Shown here: positions 1 through 6,483 of the stretch, one piece after another
Position numbering within the stretch: position 1 is the stretch's first letter
Layout of the letters: the number at the start of each line of letters is the position of its first letter
Assembly: GCA_026394635.1 (NCBI GenBank)
Contig: JAPKXV010000070.1
Coordinates: 1-6,705, forward strand
DNA from: Methanoregula sp.
GTDB lineage: Archaea > Halobacteriota > Methanomicrobia > Methanomicrobiales > Methanospirillaceae
DNA length: 6,705 nt
Direction of reading: 5' to 3'
Program-made: the position numbers and the translations under genes
Notes under the pieces: model-generated
Databases searched by the model: none
The model's input: the letters and a program-made list of their open reading frames with translations, nothing else
Told to the model about the DNA's origin: nothing

Positions 1-70
1 AGGTCAGGTCAGGTCAGGTCAGGTCAGGTCAGGTCAGGTCAGGTCAGGTCAGGTCAGGTCAGGTCAGGTC
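1..70. repeat. Perfect pentanucleotide tandem repeat (AGGTC)14, truncated at the window edge
   Basis: Fourteen uninterrupted copies of AGGTC run from the first base and stop abruptly before ATTCTC. All copies are identical, so the tract is either recently expanded, still changing in length, or an assembly-edge product. On the plus strand it has no stop codon in any frame (it would read as cycles of Arg-Ser-Gly-Gln-Val), so it could be the 3' end of an unseen upstream gene; a frame leaving the repeat meets TGA at 81-83. It ends 59 bases before the kinase start and could affect that gene's promoter or leader. Confidence 0.95.
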
Positions 71-129
71 ATTCTCTTTTTGAGGGAAAACATCACACCG
101 CCCGGCACAATGGATAGGTATGGTGCGTG

Positions 130-3100
130 ATGGATGCAAAAAAGAATCTCGCAGACTCCCCTGATCTGAAAAGGCAGGAACCGGAAGACCGGTCAACAGT
201 CTTTACGGAGGAGATCAGACAAGGATTGCTGAAAATGGGCATTCGGAAAAAACTCTGTCTGCTTCTCATTCCATTCTCTCTTGTTCTTATTGCATTACTG
301 GTCGCCCTGAACAATACAACGGTCTATGAAGTTCCCCTTGTTCTACCGGTAACGAATACACTGTTCATTGGTGTTATCTCAATCGGCATTGCCTACATCA
401 CGACCCGGGTCTATACCAGAAGCGGCACCGCGAGCGTATTCCTGATGGGGTCAGGTATTTTAATATTCGGTCTTGGTGCGATCACGGCAGGCTGGCTCAT
501 CCTGCTTCCCGGTGGTCCGAACATAAACGTCACCATCTATAACACCTGCGCCTTTATCGGGTCGCTATTTATTCTGACGGGTGCTGCCATAAGTTGTCTC
601 ACGCCGGTTCAGAGAAGAGGCAGGGGTAGTACCTGGAAAGGTGCCGCCATCTATACCGGCATTCTGGTTTTTGTAACGCTCTTTTGCATGGCAACTGTAA
701 AGGGATTGGTTCCTCCCTTCTTTATTCCGGGTATCGGCTTCACTGAGCTCAGACAAGTCCTCTTAGAGAATGCCATTGTGTTCTATGCGATAGCATCTGT
801 GCTTTTCCTGTACACGTATCTCAAGGGGAGGACAGATTTTTTCTTCTGGTACTCGATTTCATTCGCATTTATGTCGATCGGTTTATTTGCTTTTTTCATT
901 CAACCCACTGTGGGATGCCTCATCGGATGGGTGGGTAGATCAGCGAATTATCTCGGCTTTGGTTTTGCATTGTATGCAGTTTATATCGCTCAACGGGTAG
1001 CGACAGCAAAAGATCTCCCACTCGAAGAGATTATCGCGAATTTTTTTGTTGATGCAGAAGAGAGCTACAAACAACTGGTAGAGACGGCGACTGATGCCAT
1101 AATTACCTTTGACGAAAACTACCGGATACTCTTGTGGAATGCAGCAGCAGAGAGGATGTTTGGGTACCGGCGGGACGAAGTGTTCGGGTTGTCGTTTCCG
1201 GAACTGGTAATCGATGAGCGATACATCGCTGTCATCAAAAATGAAGAGGGGGATTTCCCCGCCGACAGGACGCAGCCACGTGCCCCGGTATCGGTTGAAA
1301 TTCTCGGGAAACGCAAAGACGGAACGCTCATCCCTGTTGAATTAACCATTTCCCGGCGCTTTCAGGAAGGGAGACTGATCCGTACCTGTATCCTGCGGGA
1401 TCTTACCGAGCGCAAGCGGGCAGAGGAAGCGCTGTCTATGACGCTTGTGATGGACGGTGTCCCGACCCAGCTCTCCTATGTTGATGCAGATCTGCATTTT
1501 GTCTATGTGAACAAAGCCTATGCTGAATGGTATGGCAAGACCATAGAAGACCTTAAAGGAAAAAGTATCAGGGATGTCGAGGGTGAAAAGGAATTTTTAC
1601 ACGCTCTCCCGCATTACAAAATGGTGTTACTCGGGAAACCGGTCTCTTTTGAGAATATTACCCATGATACTGAAGGCAAGGAATATTTTGAAATTGTCAC
1701 CCTAGTCCCGCACTACAAAGGGGAACAGGTCACTGGTTTTTTTGCATCAATTATGGACATCACCAAGCGTAAGCAGGCGGAAGAGGCATTGCTCCAACTC
1801 ACCGAGCGCCTGTCGCTAGCTACGCGGGCGGGTGGCGTTGGCGTCTGGGATTACGATGTCATCAATAACACGCTGAACTGGGATGACCAGATGTTTGCCC
1901 TCTACGGAATCCAGCCGGAGCAGTTCAGCGGCGCATATGAGGCATGGCAGGCGGGACTTCACCCGGAAGACAGGAAGCGGGGTGATGCAGAGATCCAGAT
2001 GGCGCTGGGTGGAGAGAAGGAATTTGACACTGAATTCCGCGTTCTCTGGTCGGACGGTTCCATCCACACCCTCCGTGCCCTCGCTGTCGTGCAACGCGAT
2101 GCCTCCGGTAAACCCCTGCGCATGATCGGAACGAACTGGGACATCACCGAACGCAAACAGGCGGAAGATGCGTTGCGGGAGAGCGAGCATGAGTTTCGCT
2201 CCCTTGCCGAGGCGATGCCGCAGATCGTCTGGGTCACGCGGGCTGACGGCTGGAACATCTATTTCAATCAACAATGGGTGGATTACACCGGTCTCTCGCT
2301 GGAGGAAAGTTATGGTCATGGCTGGAACACGCCCTTCCATCCGGATGACCAGCAGCGAGCGTCGGATGCATGGCAACAGGACACGGCCTCCGGAGGCACC
2401 TACTCACTGGAATGCCGTCTGCGGCGTGCTGATGGTGTCTATCAGTGGTGGTTGATCCGTGGCGTGCCGCTGCGTAATGCGAGCGGGGAGATTCTCAAAT
2501 GGTTCGGCACGTGCACCAATATCGAAGACCTCAAACAGGCAGAGGAAGACCTTCGGAAACTCAACCTCGAACTGGAAGAGCGTGTCATCGACCGTACTCG
2601 CGAACTCTCGGATGCCAATGAACGGTTAAAAGAGCTCGACCGGCTCAAATCAATGTTCATCGCCTCAATGAGCCACGAGCTCCGGACACCGCTCAACTCC
2701 ATCATCGGCTTTACGGGTATCATGGTGAAAGGGAAGACCGGCGCGATCAACCCGGAACAGAAGAAACAGCTTTCCATGGTGCAGGACAGTGCCCGGCACT
2801 TGCTCGCATTGATCAACGATGTGATCGACATCTCCAAGATCGAAGCGGGCAAAATCGACGCGAGTATCTCGACGTTCGATCTCGCTCGTGTGATCCGGGA
2901 CGTGCAGAACACGTTTGCCCCGCAAGCCGCCGAACAGGGACTTGCCTTGAACATCCAGATCCCTGAGTCGATCTCTGTTACGAGTGATGACCGGCGAATC
3001 ACGCAGATCATCATGAACCTTGTGAATAATGCGATTAAGTTTACAGATGCAGGCAGTGTTGATCTGACGGTGCAAAAGAGAGGGGCTTTTGTCGAGGTCC

Positions 3101-3339
3101 GCGTCCGGGATACCGGCATCGGTATTACCGGTGAGGACATCCAAAAACTCTTCCACCCGTTTGTACGGGTGCAGGTGCCGGGACGACTTACCGAGGGGAC
3201 GGGGCTTGGGCTGTATCTCTCACAGAAACTCGCCCGGTTCCTTGGCGGGGAGATCACGGTGGAAAGCGAACCGGCGACCGGGAGTGTCTTTATGTTCTTG
3301 TTCCCGGTGGTATATGAGAAGCAGGAGGAAGATATATGA
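130..3339 (+). CDS. Membrane-bound multi-PAS sensor histidine kinase
   Basis: Sensor kinase of a two-component system, 1069 residues from the ATG at 130. A GTG at 127 directly before it is an alternative start; AGGT at 116-119 is a weak ribosome-binding site for either. Residues about 42-287 hold roughly eight hydrophobic segments with short loops, a membrane sensor module I cannot assign to a named family. Four PAS domains follow (about 311-432, 436-551, 556-680, 684-806), separated by linkers of the DITERKQAE type; the last two look like the PAS_3 kind. A charged coiled coil (about 800-842) leads to HisKA with phospho-acceptor His849 in SHELRTPLN. The ATPase domain (about 952-1062) has the N box NLVNNA, the G1 box DTGIGI (Asp994) and the G2 box GTGLGL, so all catalytic motifs look intact. 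It should autophosphorylate at the inner membrane face and pass phosphate to a separate receiver, since it has none of its own. The stop overlaps the next gene's start. The ligand is unknown. Confidence 0.93.
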   Translation: MDAKKNLADSPDLKRQEPEDRSTVFTEEIRQGLLKMGIRKKLCLLLIPFSLVLIALLVALNNTTVYEVPLVLPVTNTLFIGVISIGIAYITTRVYTRSGTASVFLMGSGILIFGLGAITAGWLILLPGGPNINVTIYNTCAFIGSLFILTGAAISCLTPVQRRGRGSTWKGAAIYTGILVFVTLFCMATVKGLVPPFFIPGIGFTELRQVLLENAIVFYAIASVLFLYTYLKGRTDFFFWYSISFAFMSIGLFAFFIQPTVGCLIGWVGRSANYLGFGFALYAVYIAQRVATAKDLPLEEIIANFFVDAEESYKQLVETATDAIITFDENYRILLWNAAAERMFGYRRDEVFGLSFPELVIDERYIAVIKNEEGDFPADRTQPRAPVSVEILGKRKDGTLIPVELTISRRFQEGRLIRTCILRDLTERKRAEEALSMTLVMDGVPTQLSYVDADLHFVYVNKAYAEWYGKTIEDLKGKSIRDVEGEKEFLHALPHYKMVLLGKPVSFENITHDTEGKEYFEIVTLVPHYKGEQVTGFFASIMDITKRKQAEEALLQLTERLSLATRAGGVGVWDYDVINNTLNWDDQMFALYGIQPEQFSGAYEAWQAGLHPEDRKRGDAEIQMALGGEKEFDTEFRVLWSDGSIHTLRALAVVQRDASGKPLRMIGTNWDITERKQAEDALRESEHEFRSLAEAMPQIVWVTRADGWNIYFNQQWVDYTGLSLEESYGHGWNTPFHPDDQQRASDAWQQDTASGGTYSLECRLRRADGVYQWWLIRGVPLRNASGEILKWFGTCTNIEDLKQAEEDLRKLNLELEERVIDRTRELSDANERLKELDRLKSMFIASMSHELRTPLNSIIGFTGIMVKGKTGAINPEQKKQLSMVQDSARHLLALINDVIDISKIEAGKIDASISTFDLARVIRDVQNTFAPQAAEQGLALNIQIPESISVTSDDRRITQIIMNLVNNAIKFTDAGSVDLTVQKRGAFVEVRVRDTGIGITGEDIQKLFHPFVRVQVPGRLTEGTGLGLYLSQKLARFLGGEITVESEPATGSVFMFLFPVVYEKQEEDI

Positions 3340-3685
3340 CAACAGTGCTTGTCGTGGAGGATAACGAAAAGAACATGTATCTCAGCTCCTTTATCCTGAT
3401 AGGAGAGGGTTTCAACGTGATTGGGGCAGTCACCGGGGAAGAGGGGGTCGAGAAGGCACCTATCTGATATTAATGGACATTCAGCTCCCGGGTATTGATG
3501 GTTTTGAGGCGACCCGGCGGATACGGGCATCTTCAGCTGACGGGAAGGTCCCGATTATCGCCTTGACATCATACGCGATGACCGGCGATCACGAACGGGC
3601 TCTTGCTGCCGGATGCACCGGATACATAGAGAAACCGATCAACTCGGACACGATCATAGATGAGATCCGGAGATATCTCAGGTGA
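3336..3685 (+). pseudogene. Single-domain response regulator (CheY/DivK type), frameshifted
   Basis: Receiver partner of the preceding kinase, in two pieces. The first piece starts at ATG 3336, which overlaps the kinase stop (ATGA), with GGAGG at 3324-3328 seven bases upstream. It encodes 43 residues beginning MTTVLVVEDNEKNMYL, with the acidic pocket residues Glu8 and Asp9, and ends at TGA 3465-3467. The second piece continues in another frame through LILMDIQLPG (phospho-acceptor Asp at 3476-3478), the conserved Thr in ALTSYAM and the Lys in EKPI, ending at TGA 3683-3685. Together they give a complete receiver fold except between helix 2 (GVEKA) and strand 3 (LILMD), where only five bases remain. 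DivK-type proteins have about six residues there, so a loss of about 13 or 16 bases fits better than a single-base error. No output domain is present. Calling it inactive is an inference; a sequencing or assembly error would restore a normal gene. Confidence 0.85.
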
Positions 3686-3698
3686 GCGAATGTTCTTC

Positions 3699-3706
3699 TT
3701 TATATC
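3699..3706 (+). promoter_or_regulatory. TATA-like box, candidate archaeal promoter for the REC-PAS-kinase gene
   Basis: TTTATATC lies 14 bases after the broken response regulator ends and close to the archaeal TATA consensus. Transcription would start near 3730 and give a leader of roughly 180 bases before the ATG at 3912. A second TATA-like stretch (TTATACAT, about 3792-3799) would give a shorter leader. No clear BRE element is seen upstream. The pattern is short and may be chance. Confidence 0.3.
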
Positions 3707-3727
3707 TGGAGCCCGAAAGGAGGGATC

Positions 3728-3907
3728 TTGACCTCACATCATTATAGGACTGATGAAAATATGGGGAACGAACGGTGTGACATGTGGAAGAATTATACAT
3801 GGGGCAGGGATCGCATGAGATATCAATCAGAAGATTCTGGAACACACCATCAATGTGATTTGTTTCTCTCTCGGGAATCGGGAGAGCGAACAATAAAACG
3901 GGAGTAG
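3728..3907 (+). CDS. Doubtful 59-codon ORF in the signalling-gene spacer
   Basis: An open frame with a TTG start at 3728, preceded by GGAGGG at 3719-3724, runs to TAG at 3905-3907, where the stop directly follows the GGAG site of the next gene. It would encode 59 polar residues rich in His, Arg, Glu and Asp, with no membrane segment and no recognised motif; an internal ATG at 3761 is another possible start. It is in the same frame as the second piece of the broken response regulator. The strong ribosome-binding site is its only support. The frame may equally be open by chance, and the stretch may simply be the untranslated leader of the next gene. Confidence 0.13.
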   Translation: MTSHHYRTDENMGNERCDMWKNYTWGRDRMRYQSEDSGTHHQCDLFLSRESGERTIKRE

Positions 3908-3911
3908 TTTC

Positions 3912-5450
3912 ATGAAAATTCTCATTGCTGATGATAAGAAGGAGAACCGGTTACTCCTTGAAGATTTGCTTAAAACAAACGATTACACCACGGTATCCAC
4001 CACAAACGGCGTCGATGCATTAAAACGGCTCAAAAAAGAGAAATTCGACGCAATTATCTCCGATCTCATGATGCCGAAGATGGACGGGTTCCAACTCCTC
4101 CGCGAGTGTAAGAAAGACCCGGCGTTACACAAGATCCCGTTCATCATCTACACCGCCACCTATACCGGGAAGAAGGATATCGAATTCGGGCTTTCGCTCG
4201 GTGCCGTCCGGTATATCATCAAGCCGGTGGAGCCGGACGAGTTCCTCGCAATATTAAATGAGGTGCTCGCCGGGATCTCGACTGGAACGCTCGCAGAAGT
4301 AGTACCGGAGATCACCAGCGATGCCGCCTACGCGGCTGGGCATATCAAGGTACTGACAGAGAAGATGGAAAAGAAAATCCGGGCGCTGGAAGAGCAGCGG
4401 GAGCAGTACCGCATTCTTGCAGATAACATAAGTGATGTCATCTGGCTCCTCGACATCGCAGCAGAGCGTTTTGTCTACGTCAGCCCCTCGGTCTTTGCGC
4501 TCAGGGGCTACACGCCCGAAGAGGTGATGGCGCAGCCCGCAAGCCATGCTATCACCCTTAAATCTGCCCCAAAGATCATAGAAACCCTGAAGAACCGGAT
4601 AGCCCGGTTTGAAGCAGGAAATGATGCTCTGCGCGTGCAGAGATACGAAATTAATCAGCCACGAAAGGACGGCACAACCGTCGCAACCGAGATCGTCACC
4701 ACGCTCCTCGCCAGTACGGATCGCCGCGTAACACGGATCCTCGGGGTGACACGTGACATCACCGAACGCAAACAGGCAGCAGACACGCTCGCTCTTACCG
4801 CCCGCAAGCTCGTGTTGATGAATGACGTGACGTACCAGTATATCCAGAACAAGATAACCGGACTCCGGGGATATGTCGAGCTCAGTAAAGACGTAACACC
4901 CGAAGCTGAACGGCTATCATTTATCGAAAAGGAAGAACAAGTCCTTGCGGATATCCACCATCTGATTAAAGATACACGGGATTACCAGGAGATTGGCTCA
5001 CTCGAGTCCCAGTGGATTTCCGTGGAACGATCAATCCGGGTTGCAAGTTCGCTCGTCAGCCCGGGACAGGGCATATCGGTTGAGACAGCACTTCATGGAC
5101 TCGAATTGTATTCCGATCCCCTCCTTGAAAAAATCTTTTCAAACCTCATTGAAAATGCAGTACTTCATGGAACGATCACGACACGCATCACCTTTTCCAG
5201 CAAGGAAACGCCGGAGGGGCTTATCCTTATCTGCGAGGATGATGGTGCCGGGATCTCTCCTGTGATTAAAGCAAGTCTTTTTGACCGGAGAGTCGGTCAA
5301 AGCATCCGCTTTGGGTTGTTCTTTGTCCATGAGTGCCTTAATCTTTCCGGTATGACGATCGCGGAGACCGGCGAACCCGGCAAAGGCGCCCGGTTCGAGA
5401 TTACGGTACCAAAAGGTGCGTACCGGTTCGACAGCAACCAGAAAAAATAA
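3912..5450 (+). CDS. REC-PAS-histidine-kinase-like hybrid protein lacking the usual phospho-acceptor His
   Basis: Cytoplasmic signalling protein of 512 residues with no membrane segment or signal peptide. The ATG at 3912 has GGAG at 3901-3904, seven bases upstream. An N-terminal receiver domain (1-122) has Asp7/Asp8, phospho-acceptor Asp51 in SDLMMPKMDG, Thr81 and the Lys104-Pro105 pair, so it looks functional. A helical linker (about 146-165) leads to a PAS domain (about 163-288) ending in DITERKQA. The kinase part follows. The segment at 305-325 (DVTYQYIQNKITGLRGYVEL) lines up with the ITRHDIxNQLTALxGYxEL box of related archaeal kinases, but Gln replaces the expected His. The ATPase region (about 400-505) keeps the N box NLIENAVLHG and the G1 box CEDDGAGIS, while the G2 box reads SIRFGLFF where relatives have TGLGLF. 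The REC and PAS calls are firm. It may be a pseudokinase, or bind ATP without phosphorylating itself. Asp51 could accept phosphate from the upstream kinase, whose own receiver is broken. Confidence 0.9.
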   Translation: MKILIADDKKENRLLLEDLLKTNDYTTVSTTNGVDALKRLKKEKFDAIISDLMMPKMDGFQLLRECKKDPALHKIPFIIYTATYTGKKDIEFGLSLGAVRYIIKPVEPDEFLAILNEVLAGISTGTLAEVVPEITSDAAYAAGHIKVLTEKMEKKIRALEEQREQYRILADNISDVIWLLDIAAERFVYVSPSVFALRGYTPEEVMAQPASHAITLKSAPKIIETLKNRIARFEAGNDALRVQRYEINQPRKDGTTVATEIVTTLLASTDRRVTRILGVTRDITERKQAADTLALTARKLVLMNDVTYQYIQNKITGLRGYVELSKDVTPEAERLSFIEKEEQVLADIHHLIKDTRDYQEIGSLESQWISVERSIRVASSLVSPGQGISVETALHGLELYSDPLLEKIFSNLIENAVLHGTITTRITFSSKETPEGLILICEDDGAGISPVIKASLFDRRVGQSIRFGLFFVHECLNLSGMTIAETGEPGKGARFEITVPKGAYRFDSNQKK

Positions 5451-5453
5451 CGA

Positions 5454-5474
5454 GCGCCGGGATCAATCCGGCGC
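5454..5474 (+). terminator. GC-rich hairpin just after the REC-PAS-kinase stop
   Basis: GCGCCGG (5454-5460) pairs perfectly with CCGGCGC (5468-5474) across a seven-base loop, starting four bases after the TAA of the plus-strand gene. The position suits a 3' end structure between converging transcripts. There is no T-run after it on either strand, so it is not a standard intrinsic terminator and may act in RNA stability instead. The last codons of the minus-strand ORF at 5463-5735 lie inside it. Confidence 0.4.
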
Positions 5475-5735
5475 CACATCATCAGTTGGCACACGCAGCG
5501 GTAGCGCTCTTTCGGTGCTGCCCGGTGAGCACCGGTCAATACCCGTATCAGTGATCACATGGGGGCCGGTGTGCAACTGCCCCTCGATGATAAGGTTCAG
5601 CGCCAGCCCGGATGTGAAGATCCGGGCGGTCCCGACGGTTCCCGGCAGGTACGGGAGCCGGACGGTTTCAGTAATTTCGACACACTTGGCACAGTATGGC
5701 AGACAGTCATTATGTATCCGCCGTGTACTGTGCAA
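5463..5735 (-). CDS. Unrecognised coding-like ORF after hepT, possibly partial or broken
   Basis: I do not recognise this product. The frame encodes up to 90 residues but has no ATG; the first start is a TTG at 5735 inside the 3' end of hepT. It reads YCAKCVEITETVRLPYLPG, then an alternating hydrophobic stretch and RCSPGSTER. A CX3CX2C group near the N-terminus (Cys11, 15, 18) could bind metal, but this is weak. Codons favour G or C in the third position much like the neighbouring genes, which argues for present or past coding. An ATG at 5710 overlaps the hepT stop (TAATG), as in a coupled operon gene, but is in a different frame and would need a one-base shift to enter this ORF. So it may be a frameshifted third operon gene or a remnant. 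The C-terminal part coincides with repeat copy 1, so part of its sequence is explained by the repeat. A chance ORF cannot be excluded. Confidence 0.25.
   Translation of the reverse strand: MHSTRRIHNDCLPYCAKCVEITETVRLPYLPGTVGTARIFTSGLALNLIIEGQLHTGPHVITDTGIDRCSPGSTERALPLRVPTDDVAPD
5486..5535 (+). repeat. 50-bp hairpin-bearing direct repeat, copy 1 (downstream side of mntA-hepT)
   Basis: Matches 6434-6483 at 45 of 50 positions in the same orientation, with the last 28 positions identical. It contains the hairpin CGGTGCT (5513-5519) / AGCACCG (5528-5534) with the loop GCCCGGTG. It lies between the converging ends of the REC-PAS-kinase gene and hepT. Similarity ends sharply after CCGG and before TTGGCAC. 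The five differences fall in the half without the hairpin. Confidence 0.85.
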
Positions 5736-6054
5736 GAATCTTCTCCAGTTCCTGCTTTAAAGGAGGGATATTTAACTGAACAACCGCCCAGATCTCATCA
5801 GTATTCACCGAAAAATAGTGATGAACGAGAATATTCCTGAAACCAATGATCTTTCCCCATGGGATGTGGGGGTATTTTTGTTGTGATTCCTCTGAAACTC
5901 CACGGGCAGCTTCCCCAAGAACCTGGAGATAGTGGACTACCCAGACCTGGACAAGTTCATCCCGTGCAAAAACCTGTTTCCCCGATGACGTATATTTTTC
6001 AATCTTTTTTATGGATTCTGCCATGTCCAAAAAACGCAATCGGTCGTCTCTCAT
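5710..6054 (-). CDS. hepT: HEPN-domain RNase toxin of the HepT/MntA type (DUF86 family)
   Basis: Toxin half of a type VII HepT-MntA pair, 114 residues, the usual size for the DUF86/HEPN family. The mostly helical protein carries the HEPN RNase motif RX4HXY as RNILVHHY (Arg73, His78, Tyr80), just after PWGKIIGF, the usual family context. Members act as metal-independent RNases; in the studied Shewanella pair the antitoxin adds AMP to the motif tyrosine, which silences the toxin. The ATG at 6054 overlaps the mntA stop (ATGA), and GGAGG (6065-6069 on the opposite strand) lies ten bases upstream within mntA, so the two are translated together with the antitoxin first. The motif is complete, so the toxin is probably active. 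The gene converges on the signalling genes and ends in TAA at 5710-5712, overlapping a possible following ATG. Confidence 0.9.
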   Translation of the reverse strand: MRDDRLRFLDMAESIKKIEKYTSSGKQVFARDELVQVWVVHYLQVLGEAARGVSEESQQKYPHIPWGKIIGFRNILVHHYFSVNTDEIWAVVQLNIPPLKQELEKILAQYTADT

Positions 6055-6350
6055 AGAGGTACCGCCTCCCGGGCAACCCGCCCTCGAACCTGTTCCCGTA
6101 GCAGGGGTAAAGTGGAGACATCCACCGGGCGACCCAGGAGTTTTTCGAGATCGTATGCAAATCCTCCAAGATCAAAAAGGGTTCTCCCCGGTTCGAGTTC
6201 TACGAGAAAATCGATATCGCTCTTTTCACTAGCAGTGCCGCGTGCAACCGAACCAAAGATCTGGATATGGGAAGCACCGTACTTCCCTGCGAGACGTATA
6301 ATCTCTTCTTTTTTTGAAGAGATCTGCTGATAAATATCAGGTTGCACCAT
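6051..6350 (-). CDS. mntA: Minimal nucleotidyltransferase antitoxin (MntA)
   Basis: Antitoxin that neutralises the adjacent HEPN toxin, by family knowledge through AMP transfer to the toxin's motif tyrosine. The ATG at 6350 gives 99 residues, the normal length for minimal nucleotidyltransferases. The signature GSX10DXD is present as IFGSVARG...SDIDFLVEL: Gly33, Ser34, Asp45 and Asp47 bind metal and nucleotide, with Asp77 in RPVDV as the third carboxylate. The frame stays open upstream to 6536, but that extension runs through repeat copy 2 and has no family similarity, so the ATG at 6350 is chosen. AAGGA lies only two bases before it, and a TATA-like box (TATATC on the minus strand, 6371-6376) sits about 24 bases upstream, which would fit a nearly leaderless transcript. 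It precedes hepT with a four-base overlap. Confidence 0.92.
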   Translation of the reverse strand: MVQPDIYQQISSKKEEIIRLAGKYGASHIQIFGSVARGTASEKSDIDFLVELEPGRTLFDLGGFAYDLEKLLGRPVDVSTLPLLREQVRGRVAREAVPL

Positions 6351-6433
6351 ATTCCTTAAAAGATAGTGGAGATATAGACCTAAAAAGGATTCCCCTGGGA
6401 TCAGTCCGGTTATATCCGTCATTACCATCGCCT

Positions 6434-6483
6434 TTGGCACAAACAACGGCAGCGTTCTTTCGGTGCTGCCCGGTGAGCACCGG
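6434..6483 (+). repeat. 50-bp hairpin-bearing direct repeat, copy 2 (upstream side of mntA-hepT)
   Basis: Second copy of the element at 5486-5535, 948 bases away, in the same orientation. Its hairpin arms are 6461-6467 and 6476-6482 and are identical to copy 1. It lies 84 bases upstream of the mntA start, so it may sit in the leader or next to the promoter of the toxin-antitoxin operon. Read on the minus strand, both copies encode RCSPGSTER followed by LPL and VP. Two of the five base differences are silent in that frame, which is too few to show coding selection. Confidence 0.85.

Noticed and set aside
1816..2376. 186-codon open frame on the minus strand
   Set aside because: Antisense shadow of the GC-rich PAS3-PAS4 region; no recognisable motif and no ribosome-binding context.
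3455..3475. Programmed frameshifting to make a full response regulator
   Set aside because: There is no slippery heptamer near the junction, and a -1 shift would join GVEKA to TYLILMD with a loop about five residues too short for the receiver fold.
2442..3530. 362-codon open frame on the minus strand
   Set aside because: It is antisense to the HisKA/ATPase end of the kinase and the broken regulator; its product is a Ser/Arg-rich low-complexity sequence with no family features, while the plus strand encodes clear conserved motifs.
3866..3886. CTCTC/GAGAG hairpin as a terminator or riboswitch
   Set aside because: A five-base stem with a long loop directly upstream of a ribosome-binding site is weak and likely chance; no riboswitch core is recognisable.
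5416..5760. 114-codon plus-strand open frame across the convergent spacer
   Set aside because: It overlaps the end of the REC-PAS-kinase gene and hepT, has no motif, and its residues look like an out-of-frame reading.
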